Of a stretch of DNA of 64,000 nt, positions 9,401-16,802 are shown piece by piece. Every line of letters begins with the position of its first letter. The stretch's first letter is position 1. The notes under the pieces were generated by a model. The model saw only the letters and a program-made list of their open reading frames with translations, made no database searches and was not told where the DNA came from. Both the position numbers and the translations under genes were made by a program. This stretch comes from Pseudomonas sp. 30_B (lineage in GTDB: Bacteria; Pseudomonadota; Gammaproteobacteria; Pseudomonadales; Pseudomonadaceae), in contig NZ_JAFGYY010000019.1 of NCBI RefSeq assembly GCF_017491605.1, positions 41,360-105,359 of the forward strand, read 5' to 3'.

Positions 9401-9624
9401 AGATGGTCGAGCCCGTTCATCTGCTGCTCGATCACCTGCACCACGGTGTCCTGCACCGTTTCGGCGGAGGCACCCGGGTAGGCGACCTGGATGGCGATGG
9501 CCGGCGGCGCAATGGCCGGGTACTGGTTCACCGGCAGCTTGAGGATCGACAGACCGCCCGCCAACATGATCACCAGGGCGATCACCCAGGCGAAGATGGG
9601 CCGGTCAATGAAAAACTTCGACAT
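6481..9624 (-). CDS. mexB: RND multidrug efflux transporter MexB
   Basis: This is the inner-membrane, proton-driven drug transporter of the MexAB-OprM pump (HAE-1 family of RND transporters), 1047 residues. It has the N-terminal MSKFFIDRPIFAWV helix typical of the family. The proton-relay pair Asp407-Asp408 lies in GLLVDDAIVVVEN; I placed it by codon position and it coincides with the known MexB numbering. The C-terminal half carries the matching transmembrane set with GLSAKNAILIVEF. There are no frameshifts or gaps. It lies between mexA (15-base gap) and oprM (1-base gap) in one transcription unit. Typical substrates in the family are beta-lactams, quinolones, tetracycline, chloramphenicol and some detergents. 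Confidence 0.98.
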   Translation of the reverse strand: MSKFFIDRPIFAWVIALVIMLAGGLSILKLPVNQYPAIAPPAIAIQVAYPGASAETVQDTVVQVIEQQMNGLDHLRYISSESNSDGSMTITVTFDQGTSPDIAQVQVQNKLQLATPLLPQEVQQQGIRVTKAVKNFLMVVGVVSTDGSMTKEDLSNYIVSNIQDPLSRTAGVGDFQVFGSQYAMRIWLDPARLNSYQMTPGDVKAAIQAQNVQISSGQLGGLPAVKGQQLNATIIGKTRLQSAEQFKEILLRVNADGSQVRLKDVADVALGGQDYSINAQFNGKPASGIAIKLATGANALDTAKAIRSTLKTLEPFFPQGMKIVYPYDTTPVVSASIHEVVKTLGEAILLVFLVMYLFLQNFRATLIPTIAVPVVLLGTFGVLAAFGFSINTLTMFGMVLAIGLLVDDAIVVVENVERVMAEEGLSPKEAARKSMGQIQGALVGIALVLSAVFLPMAFFGGSTGVIYRQFSITIVSAMALSVLVALILTPALCATMLKPIEKGDHGEHKRGFFGWFNRMFLSTTHGYERGVSSILKHRIPYLLMYVLILGGMVYLFTRIPTAFLPDEDQGVLFAQVQTPAGSSAERTQVVVDSMREYLLDKESSSVASVFTVTGFNFAGRGQSSGMAFIMLKPWEERPGADNSVFALAQRAQKHFFTFKDAMVFAFAPPAVLELGNAVGFDIFLQDQAGVGHDVLMQARNQFLGLAAKHPALQRVRPNGLNDEPQYKLLIDDEKASALGVSLADINSTLSIAWGSSYVNDFIDRGRVKKVYLQGRPNARMSPEDLEKWYVRNDKGAMVPFSAFASGEWSYGSPKLARYNGVPAMEILGEPAPGRSTGEAMAAVEEIVQQLPKGVGYAWTGLSYEERLSGSQAPALYALSLIVVFLCLAALYESWSIPFSVMLVVPLGVIGALLATSMRGLSNDVFFQVGLLTTIGLSAKNAILIVEFAKELHEREGKRIVDAAIEACRMRLRPIVMTSLAFILGVVPLAISSGAGSGSQHAIGTGVIGGMVTATVLAIFWVPLFYVVVSTLFKDAASKEQEATEKGH

Positions 9625-9639
9625 TACAAATCCCCTTGA

Positions 9640-10797
9640 TTAACCCTGCTTGGCCGGCTGTGCGGCGGCGGGCTTGTCGGCGGCACCGGCGGTGGGCGCC
9701 ACGTTCTTCGCGGGTACGGCCTTGGCCTGGGCGCCCGGCTGGACGAACTGCAGGCCTTCGGTGATCAGGCGGTCGCCGGGCTTCAGGCCCTCGCTGACCA
9801 GCCAGTAGGCGCCGACGGTGCGCTCGGCCTTGAGGGTGCGCTGCTCGACCTTGTCGCCAGCACCCAGCACCAGTGCGGTGGCCTGGCCACGGAAGTCGCG
9901 GGTCACGCCCTGCTGCGGCGCGAGGATGGCCTGCTTCTTCACGCCTTCCTGCAGCTGCGCATGGACGAACATGCCCGGCAGCAGCTCCTTGTTCGGGTTG
10001 GGGAAGATCGCGCGCACAGTGACCGAGCCGGTGCCCTGGTCGACCGAGACCTCGGAGAACTCCAGCTTGCCCTCGATCGGGTATTCCGAACCGTCTTCCA
10101 GGTACAGCTTGACCTTGGCGGCGTTGTCGCCGGCCTTCTCCAGCTGCCCGGCGGCCAGCTCGCGGCGCAGGCGGATCAGCGAGGTGGAGGGCTGGGTCAC
10201 GTCGACGTAGATCGGGTCCAGCTGCTGCACGGTGGCCATCGCCGTGGCCTGGCCATTCTGTACCAGCGCGCCTTCGGTAACCGTGGAGCGGCCGATACGG
10301 CCGGAGATCGGCGAGTAGACCTTGGTGTAGCGCACGTTGATCTTGGCGCTGTCCACCGTGGCCTTGGCCTGCAGGTAGGCCGCCTGCGCGTCGGCGTACT
10401 GCTGCTTGCTCACCGCCTCGTCCTTCACCAGCTCGCGGTAGCGATCGGCCTGCTGCTGGGTGGAGACCAGGGTGGCCTCGGCGCTTTGCAGGGTGGCTTC
10501 ATAAGTGGCCGGATCGATCTGGTACAGCTGCTGGCCTTCCTTGACGTCGCTGCCTTCCTTGAACAGGCGCTTGAGGATGATGCCGTTCACCTGCGGGCGA
10601 ACTTCGGCGATGCGATAGGCAGTGGTCCGGCCGGGCAGCTCGGTGCTCAGAGCCACTTCCTGCGCCTGCAGGGTCACCACCCCGACTTCGGGGACCGGCT
10701 TCTCCTGCGGCGCCTGGCTCTTGTCACAGCCGGCAAGGGTGGCCATGGCGACGAGCAGGGCCGGAACCAGGGCGCGCATGGCTGGCTTTCGTTGCAT
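9640..10797 (-). CDS. mexA: Periplasmic adaptor MexA (membrane fusion lipoprotein)
   Basis: MexA bridges MexB and OprM. From the ATG at 10797 the protein has 385 residues. That start is chosen over one seven codons earlier because it follows GAGGAACAACGAT and gives the known MexA N-terminus MQRKPAMR. The lipoprotein signal ends in LAGC with Cys24. Beta-barrel, lipoyl and alpha-hairpin segments are recognisable (PGRT.AYRIAEVRPQVNG, LYQIDPATYEA, SPISGRIGRS). The C-terminal tail is rich in Ala, Pro and Lys. Expression should be controlled by MexR from the operators at 10987-11033 and perhaps from a proximal promoter at 10862-10891. Confidence 0.97.
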   Translation of the reverse strand: MQRKPAMRALVPALLVAMATLAGCDKSQAPQEKPVPEVGVVTLQAQEVALSTELPGRTTAYRIAEVRPQVNGIILKRLFKEGSDVKEGQQLYQIDPATYEATLQSAEATLVSTQQQADRYRELVKDEAVSKQQYADAQAAYLQAKATVDSAKINVRYTKVYSPISGRIGRSTVTEGALVQNGQATAMATVQQLDPIYVDVTQPSTSLIRLRRELAAGQLEKAGDNAAKVKLYLEDGSEYPIEGKLEFSEVSVDQGTGSVTVRAIFPNPNKELLPGMFVHAQLQEGVKKQAILAPQQGVTRDFRGQATALVLGAGDKVEQRTLKAERTVGAYWLVSEGLKPGDRLITEGLQFVQPGAQAKAVPAKNVAPTAGAADKPAAAQPAKQG

Positions 10798-10861
10798 ATC
10801 GTTGTTCCTCATGAGCAAAACATCCGGGGGCGCCGTGCGTGCCGGTCCGGAAAAGCGGGCA

Positions 10862-10891
10862 AAAATACTTACGTTCAGTTCTGTTTGTAAA
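10862..10891 (-). promoter_or_regulatory. Possible proximal mexA promoter
   Basis: On the minus strand a TTTACA (10886-10891) and a TATTTT (10862-10867) are 18 bases apart, about 65 bases before the mexA start. P. aeruginosa mexAB-oprM is known to have a distal MexR-controlled promoter and a proximal one controlled by NalD; equating this site with the latter is inference. The -10 match is modest. Confidence 0.4.
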
Positions 10892-10900
10892 CGTCCGAAA

Positions 10901-10967
10901 GCCTTGAGGGAAACCTACTGAAACGATTTAGCCGTTTGCCGATATCGCAGTAGGTTTCCCGCAAGGC
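10901..10967. promoter_or_regulatory. 20-bp inverted repeat in the mexA-mexR intergenic region
   Basis: Arms 10901-10920 (GCCTTGAGGGAAACCTACTG) and 10948-10967 are reverse complements with one mismatch, separated by 27 AT-richer bases. It lies between the proximal promoter candidate and the MexR operators. There is no T-tract, so it is not a standard terminator. It could be a pair of operator half-regions or a leader hairpin in the distal mexAB-oprM transcript. Confidence 0.6.
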
Positions 10968-10986
10968 GCAGGTCGTGCAGCACAAA

Positions 10987-11001
10987 GTTGATAACATCAA
11001 C
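10987..11001. promoter_or_regulatory. MexR operator 1
   Basis: A perfect GTTGA-N5-TCAAC palindrome, the recognition pattern of MexR. Its centre is 32 bases, about three helical turns, from that of operator 2. Confidence 0.85.
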
Positions 11002-11018
11002 TAAAATACGAAAAAATG

Positions 11019-11033
11019 GTTGATCCAATCAAC
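11019..11033. promoter_or_regulatory. MexR operator 2
   Basis: A second perfect GTTGA-N5-TCAAC palindrome, extended by one G/C pair on each side. A minus-strand TTGATT with TATTTT 18 bases further on overlaps this site and would serve as the distal mexA promoter, so MexR binding should block it. It lies 33 bases before the mexR start and so also fits autorepression. Confidence 0.85.
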
Positions 11034-11066
11034 CGGATTTACATTCCGTTTACCGTGACCGCGCCA

Positions 11067-11501
11067 ATGACCCACACCGTGAATCCCGAGCTGCCACAAG
11101 CCCTGAGGCTGGTTTTCGACCACCTGCGCGAAAGCGTTCAGGACCAGCTGTGCGCCGAGGGTATTGACCTTGCACCGCCGGATATCCGCCTGCTCGAGCT
11201 GATCGGCGCCGATGCCGGCCAGAGCCTGCAGACCCTGGGCCGCCGCCTGTGCCGCGACAAGGCACTGGTCACCCGCAAGATTCGCGAGATGGAAGCACTG
11301 GGGCTGGTCCGCCGCGAACGCAACCCCGGCGACCAACGCAGCTTCCAGCTGTTCCTCACCGAGGCCGGGCGGATCACCGAAGCGCGTACCCAGGCCATCC
11401 TCGCACGAACCCATGACGATCTGTTCGCGCCCCTCGACGACGCGCAGCAACAGCTGCTCACCCGCCTGCTCCAGCAGTGCCTGACCGGCCGCCCGGAGTA
11501 A
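11067..11501 (+). CDS. mexR: MarR-family repressor MexR
   Basis: MexR represses mexAB-oprM and itself. The start at 11067 gives 144 residues and the N-terminus MTHTVNPEL, which aligns with P. aeruginosa MexR as I recall it; a longer frame from 11016 would begin at operator 2 and is rejected. The winged-helix region LGRRLCRDKALVTRKIREME and the wing RRERNPGDQRSFQLFLT are nearly identical to MexR. The redox cysteine of the recognition region is present (Cys62). The partner expected at residue 30 appears as Cys29 with alanine at 30. A C-terminal cysteine (LLQQC) is kept. The gene is divergent from mexA, and a shared terminator follows. Confidence 0.93.
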   Translation: MTHTVNPELPQALRLVFDHLRESVQDQLCAEGIDLAPPDIRLLELIGADAGQSLQTLGRRLCRDKALVTRKIREMEALGLVRRERNPGDQRSFQLFLTEAGRITEARTQAILARTHDDLFAPLDDAQQQLLTRLLQQCLTGRPE

Positions 11502-11537
11502 GAACCTGCGAGATGAACAGGCTCCAAGGCGCACAAA

Positions 11538-11567
11538 CGAAAACGCCGGCATTCGCCGGCGTTTTCG
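11538..11567. terminator. Bidirectional terminator between mexR and yceI
   Basis: A perfect 12-bp stem GAAAACGCCGGC/GCCGGCGTTTTC (11539-11550 with 11555-11566) with an ATTC loop sits between the two convergent genes. T-runs are present on both strands. Confidence 0.85.
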
Positions 11568-11579
11568 CAGTATCGCGTC

Positions 11580-12155
11580 TTACTGACGCACCCCTTCGAC
11601 CGACAGGGTCAGCTCCACTTCCTGGGAAGCCGGGCCGAGGTCGCGCTGGATGTTGAAGTCCTTCAGTTTCAGGGTGGTGGTACCGATGAAGCCGGCGCGG
11701 TAGCCGCCCCACGGGTCGTCGCCCTGGCCAACCAGTTCGGCCTTGATGGTGACCGGCTTGGTCACGCCGTTCAGGGTCAGGTTGCCGGTGATCTCGGCGT
11801 TCTTGCCCTCGGCCTTCACGCCGGTGGACTCGAAGGTCGCGGTCGGGTTCTTGGCGACGTTGAGGAAGTCCGCGCTGCGCAGGTGCTTATCACGCTCGGC
11901 GTGGTTGGAGTTCACGCTGTTGGTGTTGATGGTGACCTTGACCTTGTCGGCGGCCGGGTTCTTCTCGTCGAAGGTGAAGGCGCCGTCGAAGTCGTCGAAG
12001 CGGCCATACAGCCAGCTGTAGCCCAGGTGCTTGATGCGGAACTCGATGAAGGCGTGCTGGCCTTCCTTGTCGATCTTGTAGTCCGCGGCCATGGCCTGGC
12101 CGGCGGAGAACAGCGCAGTGCCCAGGGCCAGCGCGGCGAAGGTCTTCTTCAGCAT
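11580..12155 (-). CDS. YceI-family periplasmic lipocalin-like protein
   Basis: The product is a 191-residue exported protein with a signal peptide ending in GQAMA at about residue 23. The mature part is a YceI beta-barrel, a fold that binds polyisoprenoids or other amphipathic ligands; motifs include HAFIEFRIKHLGYSWLYG and NVAKNPTATFEST. The P. aeruginosa orthologue (PA0423) has been described as the secreted protease PasP, but nothing in this sequence shows a protease active site. It lies 27 bases after a cytochrome b561 gene on the same strand, the usual yceJ-yceI pairing, which suggests a shared redox or membrane-stress role. Confidence 0.93.
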   Translation of the reverse strand: MLKKTFAALALGTALFSAGQAMAADYKIDKEGQHAFIEFRIKHLGYSWLYGRFDDFDGAFTFDEKNPAADKVKVTINTNSVNSNHAERDKHLRSADFLNVAKNPTATFESTGVKAEGKNAEITGNLTLNGVTKPVTIKAELVGQGDDPWGGYRAGFIGTTTLKLKDFNIQRDLGPASQEVELTLSVEGVRQ

Positions 12156-12182
12156 TGAACAATCTCCCTATGAGTGAGGTTT

Positions 12183-12737
12183 TTACTTCGCGGCGCGGCC
12201 GAGCATGCGGGTCAGCGTGGCGTCGCGATCGATGAAGTGATGTTTGAGGGCCGCCAGAGCGTGCAGCACGGCCAGCACCACCAGCGCCCAGGCCAGGTAC
12301 AGGTGGATGACGCCCGCGACATCGGCCTGGTCGGGCAGCCCGCTCAGGGTGGCGGGCACGTCGAACCAGCCGAACACGCTGATCGGCTTACCTTCGGCGG
12401 TGGAGATCAGGTAGCCGGCGATCATTGCGGCGAACAACAGGACATACAGGGCGAGGTGGCCCAGCCTGGTCGCCTGGCGGGTCAGCTGGCCGTGGCTGGC
12501 CGGGGCCGGCGGCGGCGGGCTGACGAAGCGCCAGAGCAGGCGCAGGAACAGCGCGATGAGCAGCAGGATGCCGATGCCTTTGTGGATTTCCGGAGCGCGG
12601 TGGTACCAACTGTCGTAGTAGTCCAGCTCGCGCATCCACAGGCCCAGGCCGAACAGGCCGAAGACCACCAGCGCACTGCCCCAGTGCAGGAACAGGCTGA
12701 CCAGTCCGTAGCGGGAGGGGGAATTACGCCATTGCAT
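12183..12737 (-). CDS. Cytochrome b561 family membrane protein (YceJ type)
   Basis: This di-haem-type cytochrome b561 has 184 residues and four predicted membrane helices. Candidate haem ligands are His18 in FLHWGS, His52 in PEIHKG and histidines in the last helix region (VIHLYLAW, AVLHAL). It is expected to move electrons across or within the inner membrane; donor and acceptor are unknown. The gene immediately precedes yceI in a two-gene unit. The translation start MQWRNSPSRYG matches the usual N-terminus of this family. Confidence 0.92.
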   Translation of the reverse strand: MQWRNSPSRYGLVSLFLHWGSALVVFGLFGLGLWMRELDYYDSWYHRAPEIHKGIGILLLIALFLRLLWRFVSPPPPAPASHGQLTRQATRLGHLALYVLLFAAMIAGYLISTAEGKPISVFGWFDVPATLSGLPDQADVAGVIHLYLAWALVVLAVLHALAALKHHFIDRDATLTRMLGRAAK

Positions 12738-12869
12738 CGATCGACATCCTTGAAAAACGGAGGACCAAGACTAGCGGCAAATCCATCGAATAAAAGCGGA
12801 AAATCCTGCTTTGAAACATCGACACACAAGATAGATCGCCGGTGAAACGGGCGTGCCAGAGCCCGAAAA

Positions 12870-12900
12870 CGACAATGCCGGCTTTCGCCGGCATTGTGGA
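12870..12900 (-). terminator. Terminator of the amine oxidase gene
   Basis: A perfect 11-bp stem (12872-12882 with 12887-12897, core ATGCCGGC) with a 4-nt loop lies 15 bases beyond the stop on the minus strand and is followed there by CGTTTTCG. Confidence 0.7.
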
Positions 12901-12914
12901 TGAAACACTTCCGA

Positions 12915-14393
12915 TCAGAACGGCAGCCAGGACAGGATGCCCTTCTTCTCGCCCTTGGCGTCGCCGGGCTTGCTGCTCGAACCCGGAGTGGCCGCCTTGG
13001 TTTCCACGACCGGGGTCTTGCCGGCCTGCAGATCGCGCACCTGGCTCGCCGCGCGCTTGCCGCTGCGCAGTGCGCCTTCGATGGTGCCCGGATAGAGCGC
13101 ATCGGTGTGCTCGCCGGCAAACGCCACACGGCCAACCGGACGCTCCCAGACGCGCCAGAAGCTGCTGACATCGCCCGGTCCATAAGTGACGTAGGAGCCG
13201 GCGGTGCCCGCATCGGTGCTGTAGCGGCGCATTTCATAGCCGTTGTAGGCGCCGCGCATCTTCGGGTAGTACTTGTTCATGCGGATCAGCACCTGCTCCA
13301 GCACCTGGCGGTCGCCGAAGGCCTGCATCACGCGGGCGTTGTCGCCGGACAGGTTGATCAGCACGTTGGCGCCGCCCTTGACCGCGGGCTCCACCCAGAT
13401 CATGCCCAGGCCCTGGTCGCTGAAGATCTCGCCGGACAGACGGGTCTTGTCGTCCCATACCGGGCGCTTGAACTTCATCAGGATCTGGTCGCGCCAGGCA
13501 TACGGCATGTTGGCAATCGAAGACTGCTGCTGTGCACTCAGGCCCGGGGTCATCGGGATCTTGCCGACAGCCGCGAGCGGAACGGTCAGCACCACGTAAT
13601 CGGCGGAATAGCCCGTGGCACCGACCTTGACGGTCACGCCATCCTTGTCCTGGGTGATGCCGGTGACCTTGGCGTTGGTCTTGATGGTCTTGAGCTGCTT
13701 GGCGAAGGCCTCGGCCAGCGCCTGGCTGCCGCCGGGCAGGCGCGCCGCACGCATGTCGCGGTCATCGACGTTGCGATAGACGCGGCCCTGCTGGGCGAGG
13801 AACAGCAGCGACAGGCGCGAAGGCTCCTCGTAGCGGGACCGGATGCGCTGGTTGACCAGCAGGCGCGCAGTCGGCGACAGGTTCAGCTTGTCCAGCCAGC
13901 GGGCGACCGTCAGCGCGTCCAGGGCCTGGGTGGTCTTGGTCGCCAGCGGGTTGAGCGGATCGTCGATGGACGCCGAGAGGTCGTCCAGCGATTTCTCGAA
14001 GCGCTCGAGATCGGCGGCCACGGCCGGCATCTTCTCCTTGAGGTCGGCGCTGCTGTAGTAGACACCGTCGATCAGGTAGCTCGGGGTACGGACGAAGTCC
14101 GGTGCCGGCACCGATTTCACCTTCAGGGTATCCAGGTAGCCATTGAGGGTCGGCTGTACCTTGGTGTTGCCGATCCACTCGCTGGTGGCCAGCCCCGAAC
14201 GGCCGCCCACCTGCGGCTTGGCTTCGAGCAGGGTGACCTGCCAGCCGGCCTGTTGCAGCTCGTAGGCCGAGGAAAGGCCGGCGAGACCGCCGCCGATCAC
14301 GATGGCCGTCGGTTGTTTGTCCTTGCCCAGCGCCACCGCGCTGAACGCCCCCAGAGCGACCAGCGCAGCCGCGCGCAGCCATCCCATCTTCAT
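12915..14393 (-). CDS. Flavin-containing amine oxidase (FAD-dependent oxidoreductase)
   Basis: The protein has 492 residues, with a hydrophobic N-terminal signal or anchor (residues 3-22) before the FAD-binding Rossmann motif GGGLAG at 34-39 and the extended LLEAKPQVGGR. The C-terminal FAD motif (RVAFAGEHT, then PGTIEGALRSG) is intact, so it looks catalytically competent. The family oxidises primary or polyamine amines to aldehydes, releasing ammonia and peroxide; the substrate here is not evident. The signal suggests a periplasmic or membrane-facing enzyme. It ends with a short lysine-rich tail and ILSWLPF. It is divergent from bioA with a 192-base intergenic region, and is the counterpart of PA0421. 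Confidence 0.9.
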   Translation of the reverse strand: MKMGWLRAAALVALGAFSAVALGKDKQPTAIVIGGGLAGLSSAYELQQAGWQVTLLEAKPQVGGRSGLATSEWIGNTKVQPTLNGYLDTLKVKSVPAPDFVRTPSYLIDGVYYSSADLKEKMPAVAADLERFEKSLDDLSASIDDPLNPLATKTTQALDALTVARWLDKLNLSPTARLLVNQRIRSRYEEPSRLSLLFLAQQGRVYRNVDDRDMRAARLPGGSQALAEAFAKQLKTIKTNAKVTGITQDKDGVTVKVGATGYSADYVVLTVPLAAVGKIPMTPGLSAQQQSSIANMPYAWRDQILMKFKRPVWDDKTRLSGEIFSDQGLGMIWVEPAVKGGANVLINLSGDNARVMQAFGDRQVLEQVLIRMNKYYPKMRGAYNGYEMRRYSTDAGTAGSYVTYGPGDVSSFWRVWERPVGRVAFAGEHTDALYPGTIEGALRSGKRAASQVRDLQAGKTPVVETKAATPGSSSKPGDAKGEKKGILSWLPF

Positions 14394-14540
14394 CGACCAG
14401 ATCCCCAGAAAAGTGCAAAGGCGCGAAGCATACGTGAGCGCCCGAAAACCGAATAGCTGTCTTGGTCGGCGAGCTGCAGCATGTGTCGTAGGACGTGTCC
14501 TTGTTCATCTCAAGTGCATTGAATAGGCTTGCCCGATCCG

Positions 14541-14574
14541 GGCGAGTCGACAGTAAGACTCGCCATCATTTTTG
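14541..14574 (+). promoter_or_regulatory. Hairpin and T-run in the bioA leader
   Basis: GGCGAGTC (14541-14548) pairs perfectly with GACTCGCC (14557-14564) across an 8-nt loop and is followed by ATCATTTTT. The bioA ribosome binding site GAGGAA comes directly after. It has the form of a weak intrinsic terminator, so it may attenuate bioA or end an incoming transcript. Confidence 0.45.
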
Positions 14575-14585
14575 AGGAACAGCCC

Positions 14586-15989
14586 ATGGGCCTGAATGCC
14601 GAGTGGATGCAGCGTGATCTCCAGGTGCTGTGGCACCCCTGCACCCAGATGAAAGACCACGAACGCCTGCCGGTGATCCCCATCCGCCGGGGCGAAGGCA
14701 TCTGGCTGGAGGACTTCGAAGGCAAGCGCTACCTGGACGCGGTCAGCTCCTGGTGGGTCAACGTCTTCGGCCACGCCAACCCGCGCATCAACCAGCGCAT
14801 CAAGGACCAGGTGGACCAGCTGGAACACGTGATCCTCGCCGGTTTCAGCCACCAGCCGGTCATCGAGCTGTCCGAGCGCCTGCTGCGCCTGGCGCCGGCC
14901 GGTTTCTCCCGGGTGTTCTACGCCGACAGCGGCTCGGCCGGCATCGAAGTGGCGCTGAAGATGAGCTACCACTACTGGCACAACCTCGGCCAGCCGGAGA
15001 AGAAGCGCTTCATTACCCTGACCAACAGCTACCACGGCGAAACCGTGGCGGCGATGTCGGTGGGCGACGTGGCGCTGTTCACCGAGACCTACAAGTCGCT
15101 GCTGATGGATACCATCAAGGTGCCGACCCCCGACTGCTACCTGCGCCCCGATGGCGTGAGCTGGGAAGAGCATTCGCGGACGATGTTCGCCGCCATGGAG
15201 CAGGCGCTGGAGCAGCACCATAAAGAAGTCGCAGCAGTTATCGTCGAGCCGCTGGTGCAGGGCGCCGGCGGCATGCGCATGTACCACCCGGTGTACCTCA
15301 AGCTGCTGCGCGAGGCCTGCGACCGCTACGGCGTGCACCTGATCCACGACGAAATCGCCGTCGGCTTCGGCCGCACCGGTACGATGTTCGCCTGCGAGCA
15401 GGCCGGCATCACCCCGGACTTCCTGGTGCTGTCCAAGGCGCTGACCGGCGGCTATCTGGCGATGAGCGCGGTGCTCACCACCGACAAGGTCTACCAGGCC
15501 TTCTACGACGACTACACCACCCTGCGCGCCTTCCTCCACTCGCACACCTACACCGGCAACCCGCTGGCCTGCGCCGCCGCCCTGGCGACCCTGGACATCT
15601 TCGAACAGGACAACGTCATCGAAGCCAACAAGGCCCTGGCGGCGAAAATGGCCAGCGCCACCGCGCACCTGGCCGACCACCCGCACGTCTCGGAAATCCG
15701 CCAGACCGGCATGATCCTCGCCATCGAGATGGTCCAGGACAAGGCGACCAGAACCGCCTACCCCTGGCAGGAGCGCCGCGGCCTGAAGGTCTTCCAGCAT
15801 GGTCTTACGCGCGGCGCGCTGCTGCGCCCGCTGGGCAGCGTGGTGTACTTCCTGCCGCCGTACATCATCACTCCCGAGCAGATCGACTTCCTCGCCGAGG
15901 TCGCCAGCGAAGGCATCGACCTCGCCACCCGCGACAGCGTGAGCGTGGCGGTCAGCGAACGCTTCCCCGAGCATCGCGATCCGGGCTGA
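14586..15989 (+). CDS. bioA: Adenosylmethionine-8-amino-7-oxononanoate aminotransferase
   Basis: BioA makes 7,8-diaminononanoate from KAPA, using S-adenosylmethionine as amino donor, in biotin synthesis. From the ATG at 14586, which follows GAGGAACAGCCC, it has 467 residues; an earlier in-frame start at 14529 lacks a binding site. It is a class-III PLP aminotransferase. The Schiff-base lysine is Lys284 in VLSKALTGGY, the phosphate-binding DSGSAGIEVALKM and the cofactor aspartate in IHDEIAVGFGRTG are present, and the substrate motif SSWWVNVFGH is kept. The other bio genes are not in the window. rsmE follows on the same strand 64 bases later. Confidence 0.97.
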   Translation: MGLNAEWMQRDLQVLWHPCTQMKDHERLPVIPIRRGEGIWLEDFEGKRYLDAVSSWWVNVFGHANPRINQRIKDQVDQLEHVILAGFSHQPVIELSERLLRLAPAGFSRVFYADSGSAGIEVALKMSYHYWHNLGQPEKKRFITLTNSYHGETVAAMSVGDVALFTETYKSLLMDTIKVPTPDCYLRPDGVSWEEHSRTMFAAMEQALEQHHKEVAAVIVEPLVQGAGGMRMYHPVYLKLLREACDRYGVHLIHDEIAVGFGRTGTMFACEQAGITPDFLVLSKALTGGYLAMSAVLTTDKVYQAFYDDYTTLRAFLHSHTYTGNPLACAAALATLDIFEQDNVIEANKALAAKMASATAHLADHPHVSEIRQTGMILAIEMVQDKATRTAYPWQERRGLKVFQHGLTRGALLRPLGSVVYFLPPYIITPEQIDFLAEVASEGIDLATRDSVSVAVSERFPEHRDPG

Positions 15990-15997
15990 TCGGCTAC

Positions 15998-16031
15998 AAG
16001 CGGCAGGCCGAAAGCTTTAAGCTTGCCGCTT
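15998..16031 (+). repeat. Hairpin between bioA and rsmE
   Basis: Arms AAGCGGCAGGC (15998-16008) and GCTTGCCGCTT (16021-16031) pair with one mismatch. There is no clear T-run (it is followed by TCCCCTT), so it is either a weak terminator or a dispersed repeat. Confidence 0.5.
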
Positions 16032-16053
16032 TCCCCTTCAGTTCGACATCGCC

Positions 16054-16773
16054 ATGCGCCTTTCCCGCTTCTTCATCGACGCCCCGCTCTCCCTCGGCCA
16101 GCACGAGCTGCCCGAAGCCCAGGCCCACTACATCGGCCGCGTGCTGCGCCATACGGCCGGCGACGCCGTGCAGCTGTTCGACGGCTCGGGCCGCGAATAC
16201 CTGGGCGAACTGATCGAAGTGGGCAAGAAGAACGTCCGCGTGGAACTGCGCGAAGTCTTCGACGGCCAGGCCGAATCGCCGCTGCGCGTGCACCTGGGCC
16301 AGGGCCTGTCCCGCGGCGAGCGCATGGACTGGGCGATCCAGAAGGCCACCGAACTGGGCGCCAGCCAGATCACCCCGATCGTCAGCGAGCGCTGCGAAGT
16401 ACGCCTGAAGGACGAACGCGCCGACAAGCGCATGGCCCACTGGCGCCAGGTGGCGATCAGCGCCTGCGAGCAATGCGGCCGCTCGGTGCTGCCGGTGCTC
16501 AACGCGCCGGTCACCCTCGCCGAATGGCTGGAGAGCTGCGAGGCGCAGCTCAAGCTGGTGCTGCACCCGGTGGCCGAACCGCTGACCAGCCATGACAAGC
16601 CGGCAAGCCTGGCTTTCCTGATCGGGCCGGAAGGTGGCTTGAGCGATGCGGAAGTGGAGCAGGCCAAGGGCGCTGGTTTCCATGCGGCGCGACTGGGGCC
16701 GCGGGTATTGCGCACCGAGACCGCTCCGGTGGTTGCTCTGAGCGTGGCGCAGCAGCTTTGGGGTGATTTCTAA
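16054..16773 (+). CDS. rsmE: 16S rRNA (uracil-1498 N3) methyltransferase RsmE
   Basis: RsmE methylates N3 of U1498 in the decoding region of 16S rRNA, using SAM. The 239 residues comprise an N-terminal PUA-like domain (MRLSRFFIDAPLSLGQHELP, then LFDGSGREYLGEL) and a C-terminal SPOUT domain with QKATELGASQITPI, the SAM-site motif IGPEGGLSDAE and the knot motif LGPRVLRTETAP. All the expected motifs are intact. The gene follows bioA, as in P. aeruginosa, and its C-terminal half can be compared with the diverged paralogue at the left edge of the window. Confidence 0.96.
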   Translation: MRLSRFFIDAPLSLGQHELPEAQAHYIGRVLRHTAGDAVQLFDGSGREYLGELIEVGKKNVRVELREVFDGQAESPLRVHLGQGLSRGERMDWAIQKATELGASQITPIVSERCEVRLKDERADKRMAHWRQVAISACEQCGRSVLPVLNAPVTLAEWLESCEAQLKLVLHPVAEPLTSHDKPASLAFLIGPEGGLSDAEVEQAKGAGFHAARLGPRVLRTETAPVVALSVAQQLWGDF

Positions 16774-16802
16774 GGCGCGAGACTCCGGCGCCAGCCCGAA
16801 TT

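Noticed and set aside
11016..11066. An upstream mexR start at 11016.
   Set aside because: It would place the N-terminus across MexR operator 2 and add 17 residues absent from MexR; 11067 restores the known N-terminus.
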